This document shows positions 27,085 through 36,911 of a DNA stretch of 64,000 nucleotides, one piece after another (position 1 is the stretch's first letter; the number at the start of each line of letters is the position of its first letter). Made by a program: the position numbers and the translations under genes. This DNA is from MSPOR6 sp964652195. Its GTDB lineage: Bacteria; Poribacteria; WGA-4E; WGA-3G. The notes beneath the pieces were generated by a model. The model searched no databases. It was not told the origin of the DNA and saw nothing but the letters and a program-made list of their open reading frames with translations. The stretch is taken from the NCBI GenBank assembly GCA_964652195.1, contig CAZZBB010000073.1:1-64000 (forward strand), read 5' to 3'.

Positions 27085-30000
27085 AATTAACTAAATTAAA
27101 ACTTAAAAATATCAATAGTTTTCGTGAAGAGGTAGAAATAGATTTTGTAAATCCGCCTTTAGGGGATGCCTCGCTTGTGGCTATCACAGGCCCGACTGGT
27201 GCTGGAAAGACAACGTTGTTAGATGCAATATGTGTTGCACTTTACAGTAAAACACCGCGTCTGGGAAGTACAGGAACACAAAACCCGAGACATCTAATCA
27301 GTCAAGGTGAAAAAGAGTGTTTTGCTGAAGTACATTTCAACGCAAATGGGATAAGTTACATTTCCAAGTGGTCTTCTCAGTTAAAAGGTTCACCCAGTGG
27401 ACAATTGATAAATGCTAACACAGATGAACTGATTTCCGATAGACTCTCTAATCAAGGTAAATCACTTGGTTCAAGTGAAAACATAGTGAGTGAAGAAATA
27501 ACTGCAATTTTAGGTCTTGATTTTGATGCCTTCAAGCGGTCAATTATGTTGGCACAAGGGGAATTTGCCGCTTTTTTAAAAGCAAAGAACGAAGAAAGAC
27601 GCGTAATTCTGGAAGCTGCTGCTGATGTGGATGTCTATGAAGAACTGAAACTCGCTTTAAATGATCAAGTAAGTAAAGTTGAAAGTGAGTATAATCAAGC
27701 AGAAGCTAATATCGGTGCTATTCCAGATGTATCTCCAGAACAGCTTGCAGAAGCTGAAGCAGAACTGGGTAAATTAAATGCTGAATCAGATAAGTTAAGT
27801 GTGGAAGCACAAAGAATCGAAGAGAATAAAGATAAGGAAACAGAACGAAAAGAGGACTATGAAAAACTTCAAAATTATGAAAAACGAAAAAAAGAACTTA
27901 ATGAAATTCAACAAGAAATTGATGATAAGAAAATCGAATTAGAACAGTCTGAACGTGCTAATCAACTACAATCTGAGAAAGTGTTGTATGACAATGCGAA
28001 ATCTGATCAAGCAAGCACATCGGAGGCACTCAAGCAATCTGAAACTGAACTGTCTACAGTTAAAAGACAGGTAGAGATACATCAGGATGAATATAATAAT
28101 AAAAACAATGAATATTTGGCAGCAGTAGAGGAAAACAACAACAAAATTAGTATTTACAATAATACTATATTGGATGTAAAACAGGCGGAAAACCAATTTG
28201 AACAAGTAAAAGTGCGAACTACTTCCAGAGATTCACTGAGTAATCAGATTGATTCATTGACAGAGCAACTTTCAGAACATGAAACTCGTCGGGTAGAATT
28301 GGAAGAACAGATAACCGAAACCCAAACCTATTTAGAAGAGAATCCACTGCCATCCGATCGAACTCAACGGCTTGCAAGGGTAACCACTTTTCTTGGAGAA
28401 ATTAACGCTTTTCAGGAACGATTACAAGAAAAAGTTAATGATAAATCACAGTATAGTTCACAAATCAACGAGTTAGAGGGGAAAGTAGAAGATCTAATTC
28501 AAAAGCGAGAAGAGTTGCAATCTGAAGTGCAAAAGACATTAGAATCCCATCAAGAGATAGAGGAAAAATATAATAAACTCTTAAATGATGGTACACCTGA
28601 GGAGTGGCAAAGACGAAGAGAGAAAGCAAGAAAAGCACAACCCATTGCTCAAAAGTATGAATTTACTAAACAACATCTTGACGAGGAAAAAGAGAAATTA
28701 ACGGAGTTAAATACCGAAATACATAGATTAGATGTTGAAATTGATAAGATTGAGCAGGAAATCGAAGATATAACCTCACAGTATGAAAGTGTTGAAGCAG
28801 AAGTAGAAAAATTAGAGTCTGAAAAACAATCTGCCCTACTATTTGATCCTGTTAACCAACTTCGATATCAACTGGAGGACGGGAAACCGTGCCGCGTATG
28901 TGGTGCCACACATCACCCTTACGCAGGTCAAGTTGAACGTGAAAGTGAAGATTTGCTCAATGACATTCAAGAGAGATTAAGAAAAGCTGAATCGGTTGCG
29001 AAAAAAGCACAGAAACAGAAGCAAGATTTAGAACAGCAACACACAAGGGAACTACAGAACAAATCAAATACTTTTGAAAGTATAGAAGAATGTCAGCAGG
29101 AAATAGATAGTTTTACATCTGAAATTGAGGATCTACTTGAAAAGTGGCAGGATTTATACGATTCTACAGATGTCTCATCCCATACGGTTGATGAAAGAAT
29201 TGATGAAATAGAAAAAGCAATTGCGAGTCTAACGTCCACTCAAGACAAAGAGAGTCAACTATCTAATTCGTTGACGTTAATTTTTCAAGAGCTTAACACC
29301 TGTGAACGTGATTATTCAAGGGAAAGTGACGCATTAAAGCAAAAAAAACAAAATTTGGAAGACGTGACTTCAGAAATAGAAGATTTAAAGGTTAGTATTT
29401 CAGATACTGAGGATAGGTTTTGGGATACAATGCCTAATTCATTCCATGGTATTTCTCCTGATGAAGCAACCCAACATTTTGAACATACAATTGAGGAAGT
29501 AGATTCCAGAGAACGGATTCTGTCTACGAGTAATAAGGATCTTGATGTACTGAATACTAACATTAAAAATGATCAGCAATCACTCGAAGGAGAGAATACC
29601 CGTCTTTCTGAACTTAACAAAGAAATACAGAAATATCAAAGTGAAGGCGATCGACTCATAGGGGTTGTTAAAGAGAAAACCGGAGGTTTGGAAACCGAAC
29701 AAGCGATCAATTCTGCTATCAAGAAGTTTGAAGAAGAGATAGAAGAAAAGCAGGTAGTACGTGACGAAGCGGAAACACAACTTCAGAAAAGTCGTAATTT
29801 ACATACCGAGAAAAAGACGACATATCGAATATGTAATAAGCAGATGGAACAAAGTAATAATAGGTATGAGGAAGCGAAGAAAACATACCATGACAAATTA
29901 GAAAAAGTTGGATTCACTTCGTCTGAAGAACATGAGAAAGCATTTCGTGAGGAAACACAGATAAACGAGCTAACAGATACTATTGATCAGCATGAGACAG

Positions 30001-30719
30001 AGATTCAACAACTCAATTCTGACATAGACGAATTACAATCTTTATTTGAGCAATTTCCGTATGATCCAAATAAATTAACGGAGATTGAAGAAAAAGATGC
30101 TCAAATTAAAACAGAAATTCAGGAAACAACAGAAAAAATTGGATCTCAAAACCAGATAATAAAAGATCTGAAGGATACACTCAAGAAACGTGAGGAAGTA
30201 AGCGAGGAGTTGAATGTAGCAAAGAAGGAATTTGACCGGTGGAAACAGCTACAAGACACGATCCCTTTCAATACTCTACGCGATTTTGCCTTGGATATAA
30301 TGTTTAAACAGGTAAGTCGTATAGCAAATGCATATTTAAAAGATCTGACATCGGAACGATACCAGCTCAAAGTTGAAACTATCGGTAGGTTGAGTGTAAT
30401 TGACAGGTGGAATGCAAATGAAGAACGACCTGTAGAAACGTTATCTGGTGGAGAATCTTTCTTGACAAGTCTCGCACTTGCACTCGCGCTATCTGAACTC
30501 AGCAAGGGACGTTCACAGCTCAATTCACTATTTCTTGACGAAGGTTTTGGAACGCTTGATGCGGAAACGCTTGATGTCGCAGTGGCTGCGTTGGAAGCCC
30601 TTCGTTCTCAAGGACGAAGAATCTATCTTATTAGTCATATACAAGCATTAACAAATCGACTACCCATTAAAATAAACGTCCGAAAACGAGGAAATAGTAG
30701 TTCTATTGAAATTAGATAG
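27081..30719 (+). CDS. sbcC: Exonuclease SbcC (Rad50-like ATPase)
   Basis: 1212 residues. Walker A GPTGAGKTT (37 onward) and the Q-loop region AQGEFAAFLKAK lie in the N-terminal half-ATPase. Very long Glu/Gln/Lys-rich coiled coils flank a zinc hook, CRVC (about residues 603-606). The C-terminal half-ATPase has LSGGESFLTSLALALALS and the Walker B LFLDEGFGTLD. It is the partner of SbcD in DNA end processing. Length is within the usual range for SbcC. Confidence 0.96.
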   Translation: MKLTKLKLKNINSFREEVEIDFVNPPLGDASLVAITGPTGAGKTTLLDAICVALYSKTPRLGSTGTQNPRHLISQGEKECFAEVHFNANGISYISKWSSQLKGSPSGQLINANTDELISDRLSNQGKSLGSSENIVSEEITAILGLDFDAFKRSIMLAQGEFAAFLKAKNEERRVILEAAADVDVYEELKLALNDQVSKVESEYNQAEANIGAIPDVSPEQLAEAEAELGKLNAESDKLSVEAQRIEENKDKETERKEDYEKLQNYEKRKKELNEIQQEIDDKKIELEQSERANQLQSEKVLYDNAKSDQASTSEALKQSETELSTVKRQVEIHQDEYNNKNNEYLAAVEENNNKISIYNNTILDVKQAENQFEQVKVRTTSRDSLSNQIDSLTEQLSEHETRRVELEEQITETQTYLEENPLPSDRTQRLARVTTFLGEINAFQERLQEKVNDKSQYSSQINELEGKVEDLIQKREELQSEVQKTLESHQEIEEKYNKLLNDGTPEEWQRRREKARKAQPIAQKYEFTKQHLDEEKEKLTELNTEIHRLDVEIDKIEQEIEDITSQYESVEAEVEKLESEKQSALLFDPVNQLRYQLEDGKPCRVCGATHHPYAGQVERESEDLLNDIQERLRKAESVAKKAQKQKQDLEQQHTRELQNKSNTFESIEECQQEIDSFTSEIEDLLEKWQDLYDSTDVSSHTVDERIDEIEKAIASLTSTQDKESQLSNSLTLIFQELNTCERDYSRESDALKQKKQNLEDVTSEIEDLKVSISDTEDRFWDTMPNSFHGISPDEATQHFEHTIEEVDSRERILSTSNKDLDVLNTNIKNDQQSLEGENTRLSELNKEIQKYQSEGDRLIGVVKEKTGGLETEQAINSAIKKFEEEIEEKQVVRDEAETQLQKSRNLHTEKKTTYRICNKQMEQSNNRYEEAKKTYHDKLEKVGFTSSEEHEKAFREETQINELTDTIDQHETEIQQLNSDIDELQSLFEQFPYDPNKLTEIEEKDAQIKTEIQETTEKIGSQNQIIKDLKDTLKKREEVSEELNVAKKEFDRWKQLQDTIPFNTLRDFALDIMFKQVSRIANAYLKDLTSERYQLKVETIGRLSVIDRWNANEERPVETLSGGESFLTSLALALALSELSKGRSQLNSLFLDEGFGTLDAETLDVAVAALEALRSQGRRIYLISHIQALTNRLPIKINVRKRGNSSSIEIR

Positions 30720-30784
30720 TTAATTTTTAAGTCAGATTTAAACCCTATCCTATATTGTTGTGTCTGATGTAAAAAACTGAGAAG

Positions 30785-31447
30785 TCATTTTCCAAAACCT
30801 GCCATTTGAAGAAGGTGTCTACGCGCTTCGTCTCGGGGAATACCTTCTATTTTTGCTACGAATTCAATATTGTCATGAGCAGTGTTTGAACACGTCTCAC
30901 ACCACCATGTATTCTTATCTCTTGTAATGACAAAATCATCCGGATGGTTACATAAAGGACATCTGACACCACCCAAATTTGTATCAACGCCATACGAATC
31001 AAGGACACTGATTAGAGGGAACATTTCATTAATAATTCGATTCTCTTCCTGTGGGGTCAGTTCTTCAATAGTATTGTCAGTCTTTTTTGTGTTTCCAGCT
31101 TTTAACTCAAGTACATCTGTTTTGTCAGACATATTTTCTCCTATTAATGATGTTTGTTGTAAGGTTACAGACTCTTCATCAACAGTCGGCACAATCGTGC
31201 TTATTGTTGTATCCGTAGAGACATCTGTTATCTTTTCATTAGAGTATCTTGTTTCAGATAGATTGAAATCAGCAGACATATCTATTTTTTCTTTTCCATC
31301 AACACTAATCTGTTTTGAACTATAAGGAACGTATTTATAGACTTTCAGCAACTGTTGTTTAGATTTAGCTTGGGAGTGCAATAATATAAATGTAAGTACA
31401 CTAACACAACATAAAATTAAGATGATAGAAATGTAAGTTTTAAACAC
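30785..31447 (-). CDS. Membrane-anchored protein with DnaG-like CHC2 zinc finger
   Basis: 220 residues. An N-terminal membrane helix (ISIILILCCVSVLTFILL) and a long Thr/Ser/Asp-rich low-complexity stretch (about 40-130) lead to a C-terminal zinc ribbon with Cys163, 166, 183 and 186. Around it, FVITRDKNTWWCETC and NIEFVAKIEGIPRDEARRHLL closely follow the pattern of the CHC2 zinc-binding domain at the front of DnaG primases. There the second ligand is often His; here all four are Cys. No primase catalytic domain is present. A membrane-tethered primase-type finger is unusual. The role is unknown. Confidence 0.75.
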   Translation of the reverse strand: MFKTYISIILILCCVSVLTFILLHSQAKSKQQLLKVYKYVPYSSKQISVDGKEKIDMSADFNLSETRYSNEKITDVSTDTTISTIVPTVDEESVTLQQTSLIGENMSDKTDVLELKAGNTKKTDNTIEELTPQEENRIINEMFPLISVLDSYGVDTNLGGVRCPLCNHPDDFVITRDKNTWWCETCSNTAHDNIEFVAKIEGIPRDEARRHLLQMAGFGK

Positions 31448-31602
31448 TTTGAATCCAACCTATTTTAGATGATTTTGTATTATAATTCTGGTCAATGTAA
31501 TAGGTAAGAATGCATTGACGAACAAAAAGTTACATCAATGGGTTATTCCAAAATACCAATTGTAATCAATTTCCTTCGCCAAGAATGACCATGTTCTATA
31601 AG

Positions 31603-32253
31603 TTAACCTAAGTTGCTAACTGTCCAATTTGAATCCTTCGTTTCTAATCTGTTAGGTACATTTTCTAAACACGGGTATTCATCCAGTTGATACGAATATT
31701 TCCGCAAAGATTCGGTGTTGATTCTTTGGTTGTATCCTGTAATATTGCCTGTTAATTCTAATCTGGACTGTCCACTAACTTGAAGTAGACTATCAATAGA
31801 ATCGGTTTTCCGACTATTGATTGCATATTTGGAAAGTACTTTACGTGGTATTATAGAATCTATACTCGTTTCAAAGCCTAAGCGTTCGATAGCTTCAATT
31901 AATGCTGTTTTTACAAGTATTGATAGATTTTCACTGGTACTATATGTAGGATCTTTTCCATGTAGTGCCCAAACCTCAACCTCGAAAGATACTGGTTGAT
32001 TCGGTTCAAAACGAAAGTCGAACGGCATAGTGATTCTGGTTACTTTATAGGTTGCATCCTTGATTACCAACGGATTGATCTTGTTTAGGGAGTGCATTAC
32101 ACGAAATGGGGAAGTGACATTCGTCATTCCAGTAACAGACAGCGTAACATCAAAACCTGTTTTACCGAGTTTTTGCGGTATGCATCCAAACTTAAAAACA
32201 CACAAAGCGACAAATAGAACTATTATACAGATAACGCATGGTTTCAATTTCAT
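31603..32253 (-). CDS. Exported hypothetical protein
   Basis: 216 residues with an N-terminal hydrophobic segment (VICIIVLFVALCVFKFGC). The Cys could be a lipidation site, but the preceding residues fit a lipobox poorly. The remainder is beta-rich (FDVTLSVTGMTN, ATYKVTRITMPFDFRFE, PVSFEVEVWALHG) with a helical segment around ALIEAIERLGF. No family recognised. It sits just downstream of the large sigma/propeller gene on the same strand and may belong to its transcript. Confidence 0.55.
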   Translation of the reverse strand: MKLKPCVICIIVLFVALCVFKFGCIPQKLGKTGFDVTLSVTGMTNVTSPFRVMHSLNKINPLVIKDATYKVTRITMPFDFRFEPNQPVSFEVEVWALHGKDPTYSTSENLSILVKTALIEAIERLGFETSIDSIIPRKVLSKYAINSRKTDSIDSLLQVSGQSRLELTGNITGYNQRINTESLRKYSYQLDEYPCLENVPNRLETKDSNWTVSNLG

Positions 32254-32294
32254 TTTATTTCCTCCATAGAGATTAATAGTGACTATCCATAATA

Positions 32295-35200
32295 CTACTC
32301 ATCAAGCCTAAAACTTAACACACCCCGGTTAGAAGTTCCAATATATAGCATGTTTTCATCAACAGCAAACGATAAGACGGAATCAGGGATTTCTGGTGTT
32401 ATCAGTTCCCATGTACCAGATTTATGTTTCAGTTTATACACGTAGTTTTTGTCTTGTCCATATACCTTTATACCTTCCACTGCAAATTTCTCTATTATAA
32501 TTGGTATACCTTCAGAGTTTTTTAGGCTATGCCAATTAACACCGTCACTTGAATAAGCGCTACCTTTGTCGGTTGCTACGTAAATCGTCTTTCCAGCAAA
32601 AGTGATATCATTAAATACCGAAAAAGCAAACGGAAGATCTGCAGAGACGTCGTTCCAAGTGTCTCCCGCATCCCAAGATTGAGCGAGATGTCCATCTCCT
32701 TTTCCAACATAAACAGTTTTACCTGATACTGCAATTTTTAAACCTATATTACCAAAATTATTGATAATAGAAAAAAAACTATCCGAATAGTCAAACGTCG
32801 TTGCAAATAATCTTGATATGGTGCTTTCACTCTTATCCTCTAAGCCGGTATAGTGCCACTCATCTGCCCCGTATTTCCATCTATAAAGTTTCTGATTGTA
32901 TTCAAGATAATATGTCTCACCACTAACTGCAAAGTTCCCTAAAGCCGGTATTAAATTAGTTTTTATTGCTTGTTGAAAAACTTCCCTCAATTCTGTATTT
33001 ATTGTCTCAATATTGTCAATATTAGGAGGTCCGCTGTTCTCAAGAGCTTGTTTAGTGGTATTGTTAAGTTCATTATAGAGGTTGTCATAATTTCTGTTTT
33101 GAATCTTGTTTGGTAGATTTTCATTCGAGATGTCAGCTTTTTCAGTTGTAAGCTCATCATTGATCATGGGAATCCCATGAATTTGCGTAAACTTCTTATC
33201 TGTATTTGTTAAACGATAAATATGTGGCGTCATATTTTTCATGATTTTCATGTACAATATATCGTTAAATGTTTCCAATACAGGTATACTGGAAAAACCT
33301 GATATTTCTGGTTTTTCAACGGTTACTTGTTTCCAAACCTTACCACCATCGGTTGTCGTCATAAGTTCACTCAAATCTGACACATAGAGTTGACCATTAA
33401 TAGCATATAGTTCCCTTATGGTTGTTCCAGTGATTCCGATATTAAATTCTTGCCATGACTTGCCAGCATCGTTAGTACGGGTGACTCCGAACTGGTTTCC
33501 TATGAAGAATGTATTGTCATCCATCATTACAATTGGAGGTGCAAAATTTGTAGAATTAGGCATACCTTTTAGATCTATGGATGTCCATGTTTCACCTGCA
33601 TTAGTTGAGTAGAAAGAATCTTTTGAATCAGCTAACAGTAAATTATCTTTATCGACAATTAATCTGAAATTTGAGTAGGTAAAATCAACAGGTGTTGAAG
33701 TTTTGCTCGGAGTCGGAAATAATAACGACATCTGATTATTCTTTTCTTTTTTGTCAACAGGAAATATTGCTTCCCAATTTCGACCCAAATCATTTGATCG
33801 ATAAAGGGACCAGCTATTGGTATCAGTCATAATTACTTTTTGGCGTTTGTCTATCTGATAGGTCTCCTCTCGACCTGCCACTACATAGAGACGTGATTTC
33901 GATGATGCTAATGCGTGGATAGTAAGTTTTTTCTTACTTTTATCTACAGTACCAACTGGTAACTCCACCCAAGTATCGGACTTGAGACGATACAGTCCTT
34001 TATTAGTACCAACGAAAACAGTATTTTCCACAGCGGCAAGTGCCCGTATCTTTTTGCCATCCAATCCTTTTTTTAACAAAATCCAGGGAGTTTTTGCATC
34101 CTTTGAGAAGTAGATATCTTCAAGTAATGCAATATAAACTCCCATATCGGTTATCACCAAACCTTTGGGTGTGCCTCTTGGGTGCTTACCCCACGACTTC
34201 CATGACTCACCACTATCTTCTGATACCATTAATTCAGTATCAGTAGCAAGATAGAGCGTTTCGTAATAAGCTTTCATCTGTAATGAACCAACAAGTGAAT
34301 CTTGGAAGCTTAGTGAACTTGCTTTTCTTGTATTGACCAATTTCCATGAGCTTGAATCTTCTGATAATTTATAAAGACTTGTAGGTGTTCCTGCAAAAAT
34401 ATCACTTGAATTAGTCATAAATAGACTGTTGACGACACCCCCTTCTAAACTGTCAATTTGACTCCATTGCCTATTGGTAGATATACTTTCTGAGGATTCA
34501 ACTAACGCAGCATCGGATAATGTTGGATCAGAACTTTTTTCTGTTCCTTGTCGACTACCGGGAAAAACAGAGTTTCCTAACTGAATTTTTTTAGTTTGTT
34601 CTTCAATAGAATCCATAACAATATATGCCTCAATTACTTCAACAGACTGTTTAGATGTTGCATCTAAATCGTAGGATTGTTGATGACGAAAAAGTGTTTG
34701 TGTACCAACACCTATCAATAAGAAAATGAAAATAGCGGATACGGAAGATAGAACCCATGGCATCACGGGTTTAGCCGTGACAGGAGTAATGGAGGAAATA
34801 CGTGAGATTTCCTTCATGATGTTCTCTGTAAGATTCGCAGGTAACTGGAAACTGGGAAGATATTGTTGTATAATGTCTTCCTCTTTCCTCAAACGATTCC
34901 TTGCTCTACTAAGACGACTCTTTATTGTATTTGATGAAACACCAAGAAACTCGCTAATAGCTTTGATTGTCATTTCACCAAGGTAATGAAGGGTCACCAC
35001 GGTTCTTTCACTTTCAGGAAGTTTTTGAAGTAATTCTTTCACAATTTCTCGACGCGTTTCATCAGCATCGACGGCGTGTTTTTCTTCCATGTATCCAGAA
35101 TAGGACACCTTATCCACCTCACTTGCATCTGTAACCTCTAAAGATTGTTCTGTAATACGGTTCTTTTGAAACCAGTTTGTGCAGAGACGTGACGCAATGA

Positions 35201-35423
35201 CATAGAGCCATCCAGAGAACATATTATGGTTTTTCAATGTACCGAGTTTTTGGTATGCTTTAAGAAATGTATCCTGTGTGATTTCTTGCGCAATATGAAA
35301 ATCACCGATTTTACGCCACACAACCGCATGTATACCTTTCTGATACTTTTCTACAAGAAGACTGAAGGCTTCTTGCTTTCCATGTAGCACCTGTTGAATA
35401 AGCTCAGCGTCTTTCTGTTCCAT
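32295..35423 (-). CDS. ECF sigma factor fused through a membrane helix to a BNR/YCF48-like propeller
   Basis: 1042 residues from ATG 35423 (AAAGGTG upstream; the ATG at 35450 is rejected). Residues 1-90 are sigma region 2 (AFSLLVEKYQKGIHAVVWRK, EITQDTFLKAYQKLG) and about 120-180 are region 4 (LPESERTVVTLHYLGEMTIK, GVSSNTIKSRLSRARNRL). A conserved LTENIMKEIS linker leads to one membrane helix (SSVSAIFIFLLIGVG). The remaining 780 or so residues are repeated propeller blades with SGESWKSWG, DGGKVWKQV and DAGDTWNDV, the Asp-box/VPS10/YCF48 style. The topology implies a sigma factor tethered to the membrane with an extracytoplasmic sensor. Release by proteolysis is inferred. Confidence 0.88.
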   Translation of the reverse strand: MEQKDAELIQQVLHGKQEAFSLLVEKYQKGIHAVVWRKIGDFHIAQEITQDTFLKAYQKLGTLKNHNMFSGWLYVIASRLCTNWFQKNRITEQSLEVTDASEVDKVSYSGYMEEKHAVDADETRREIVKELLQKLPESERTVVTLHYLGEMTIKAISEFLGVSSNTIKSRLSRARNRLRKEEDIIQQYLPSFQLPANLTENIMKEISRISSITPVTAKPVMPWVLSSVSAIFIFLLIGVGTQTLFRHQQSYDLDATSKQSVEVIEAYIVMDSIEEQTKKIQLGNSVFPGSRQGTEKSSDPTLSDAALVESSESISTNRQWSQIDSLEGGVVNSLFMTNSSDIFAGTPTSLYKLSEDSSSWKLVNTRKASSLSFQDSLVGSLQMKAYYETLYLATDTELMVSEDSGESWKSWGKHPRGTPKGLVITDMGVYIALLEDIYFSKDAKTPWILLKKGLDGKKIRALAAVENTVFVGTNKGLYRLKSDTWVELPVGTVDKSKKKLTIHALASSKSRLYVVAGREETYQIDKRQKVIMTDTNSWSLYRSNDLGRNWEAIFPVDKKEKNNQMSLLFPTPSKTSTPVDFTYSNFRLIVDKDNLLLADSKDSFYSTNAGETWTSIDLKGMPNSTNFAPPIVMMDDNTFFIGNQFGVTRTNDAGKSWQEFNIGITGTTIRELYAINGQLYVSDLSELMTTTDGGKVWKQVTVEKPEISGFSSIPVLETFNDILYMKIMKNMTPHIYRLTNTDKKFTQIHGIPMINDELTTEKADISNENLPNKIQNRNYDNLYNELNNTTKQALENSGPPNIDNIETINTELREVFQQAIKTNLIPALGNFAVSGETYYLEYNQKLYRWKYGADEWHYTGLEDKSESTISRLFATTFDYSDSFFSIINNFGNIGLKIAVSGKTVYVGKGDGHLAQSWDAGDTWNDVSADLPFAFSVFNDITFAGKTIYVATDKGSAYSSDGVNWHSLKNSEGIPIIIEKFAVEGIKVYGQDKNYVYKLKHKSGTWELITPEIPDSVLSFAVDENMLYIGTSNRGVLSFRLDE

Positions 35424-35645
35424 TGTAACACCTTTGAAATCGAATATCATTACGCGTTAAACTAATGTGGAATAGCTCAATTTAGCCTATACCAACAGTG
35501 TAAAAACGTCAAATATTAATATCATTTTGTCTTAAATAGTTCTTCTTTGTTAGTACATTAACACTTTAATTCGTAACTACCCACATAGTATGGTAAGGAA
35601 GTGTATAACAGTAAATGTCATACACTCCTCCGTTTCCTTGTAGGA

Positions 35646-36470
35646 TTAGTTATTATTCTCATAATACTCTGTCAAGACTTTTTCAAAGTCTGCCGGAGAA
35701 TTAGCTATCTCTTGGAGATTTATTGTCTCGTTGCCTTTGATCGTAGCATAGAGTGCCATATTCCGCAAAGTTTCTGCAGATTGCTGAGCTATGGGACCCA
35801 GTCCAGACATTTCTGATTCACAATATTCTGCTAATCTCAAGAGTTCAGAAGTCTTTACATCACCGTTTTCACTCATACTTTCCTTGAACATCATTCCAAA
35901 ATTATGCATCTGAGTAAATATCGTTGTTTCCCCTGAAGCCTCTTCTAAAAGGTTAACAATCTTTTGCATTTCTTCTGGATGTGTAGAAGAATGTATTCTT
36001 CCGCCAGCTTCCTGTATTATCTTACTGATTTTATCAAAGAGTTCATTCACTTTACGTCGTCGTTCCTGATTTGCATTTTCTTCAGGTGATAAATCATTAC
36101 TAACCTCTTTTTCGGTAAGTTCAAGAGTAGCCATCTCCTCAAATATTTTTTCTAAAACTTCATCAGATACGATCTTCTCATCTGCAATTTCCTTGAGTAG
36201 ATTCTCTATATCTTCATCGGTGACCTCTATGTCTTCACTGAAATTATCATTATTAGATTCATCTGACAGTTTACCGGTGTTTTTAACGATGTTTAGAGTA
36301 TCTTCCTCAAGAGGTGTTTCATTTTGAGCAATTAGTTCATTGGATTTGTCAAGGTCTTTCTTGAAAGATATAATTTCACGATTATACCAGAATATACAAG
36401 AAATAACGATGCAGGTAAAAACTGTGATACTTCCAATTAACCATTTGTTTGTCAAGATATACCGAATCAT
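35646..36470 (-). CDS. Single-pass membrane protein with acidic helical domain
   Basis: 274 residues. One membrane helix (LIGSITVFTCIVISCIFWY) precedes a strongly acidic, helical region (DEDIENLLKEIADEKIVSDEVLEKIFEEM and following). A less charged helical C-terminal half contains ELFDKISKIIQEAGGRIH. No domain family recognised. It lies upstream of the sigma/propeller gene on the same strand, with a 220-bp gap. Could be a partner of that membrane sensor, but nothing proves it. Confidence 0.6.
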   Translation of the reverse strand: MIRYILTNKWLIGSITVFTCIVISCIFWYNREIISFKKDLDKSNELIAQNETPLEEDTLNIVKNTGKLSDESNNDNFSEDIEVTDEDIENLLKEIADEKIVSDEVLEKIFEEMATLELTEKEVSNDLSPEENANQERRRKVNELFDKISKIIQEAGGRIHSSTHPEEMQKIVNLLEEASGETTIFTQMHNFGMMFKESMSENGDVKTSELLRLAEYCESEMSGLGPIAQQSAETLRNMALYATIKGNETINLQEIANSPADFEKVLTEYYENNN

Positions 36471-36911
36471 CTTTTTCTCCTTCTTATTGTAGATTTAACC
36501 CTAACTTATATGTCAGTATTTTCTTTACCCTGCAGCTCCTTAAGAACTGCCTTAAATGCTTTATATCCTAATAACTGTTCTGTTAAAGATAGTTATGTAA
36601 CACGAATAAACTACCTCGTATAATTAAGTGACAAGAGATAGATATCAAAAGGTTGCATTATTTTCAGAATAGTGGAAATAAGTTTGTTTGATACACCAAT
36701 TAGATGGACTAATAAGGTAGGTGGAGGTTGGAAGGTGGTTAATATTTATAGATTTCTAATTCAATTCTCATATAGTTTTCAAGTATATGCCTTTTCGGTT
36801 TGTACTGAAGTTGTAAACAGATCTGATGCTACTGTTTCATATTGTAGAATATAAGAATCGTAATTGGGGAAAGTATCTACAGCATAGATATGAATATGAG
36901 AGATAAAGTCC
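36471..36911. other. Intergenic stretch, nothing recognised
   Basis: 441 bp between two minus-strand genes. A 60-codon plus-strand frame at 36672 has no ribosome site and looks like chance. No clear hairpin or promoter. Confidence 0.4.

Noticed and set aside
30785..31447. DnaG primase gene
   Set aside because: Only the zinc-binding domain pattern is present; the TOPRIM catalytic core is absent and the protein is membrane-anchored.
36672..36854. Plus-strand 60-codon frame
   Set aside because: No ribosome site, no homology seen, and composition like the surrounding non-coding DNA.
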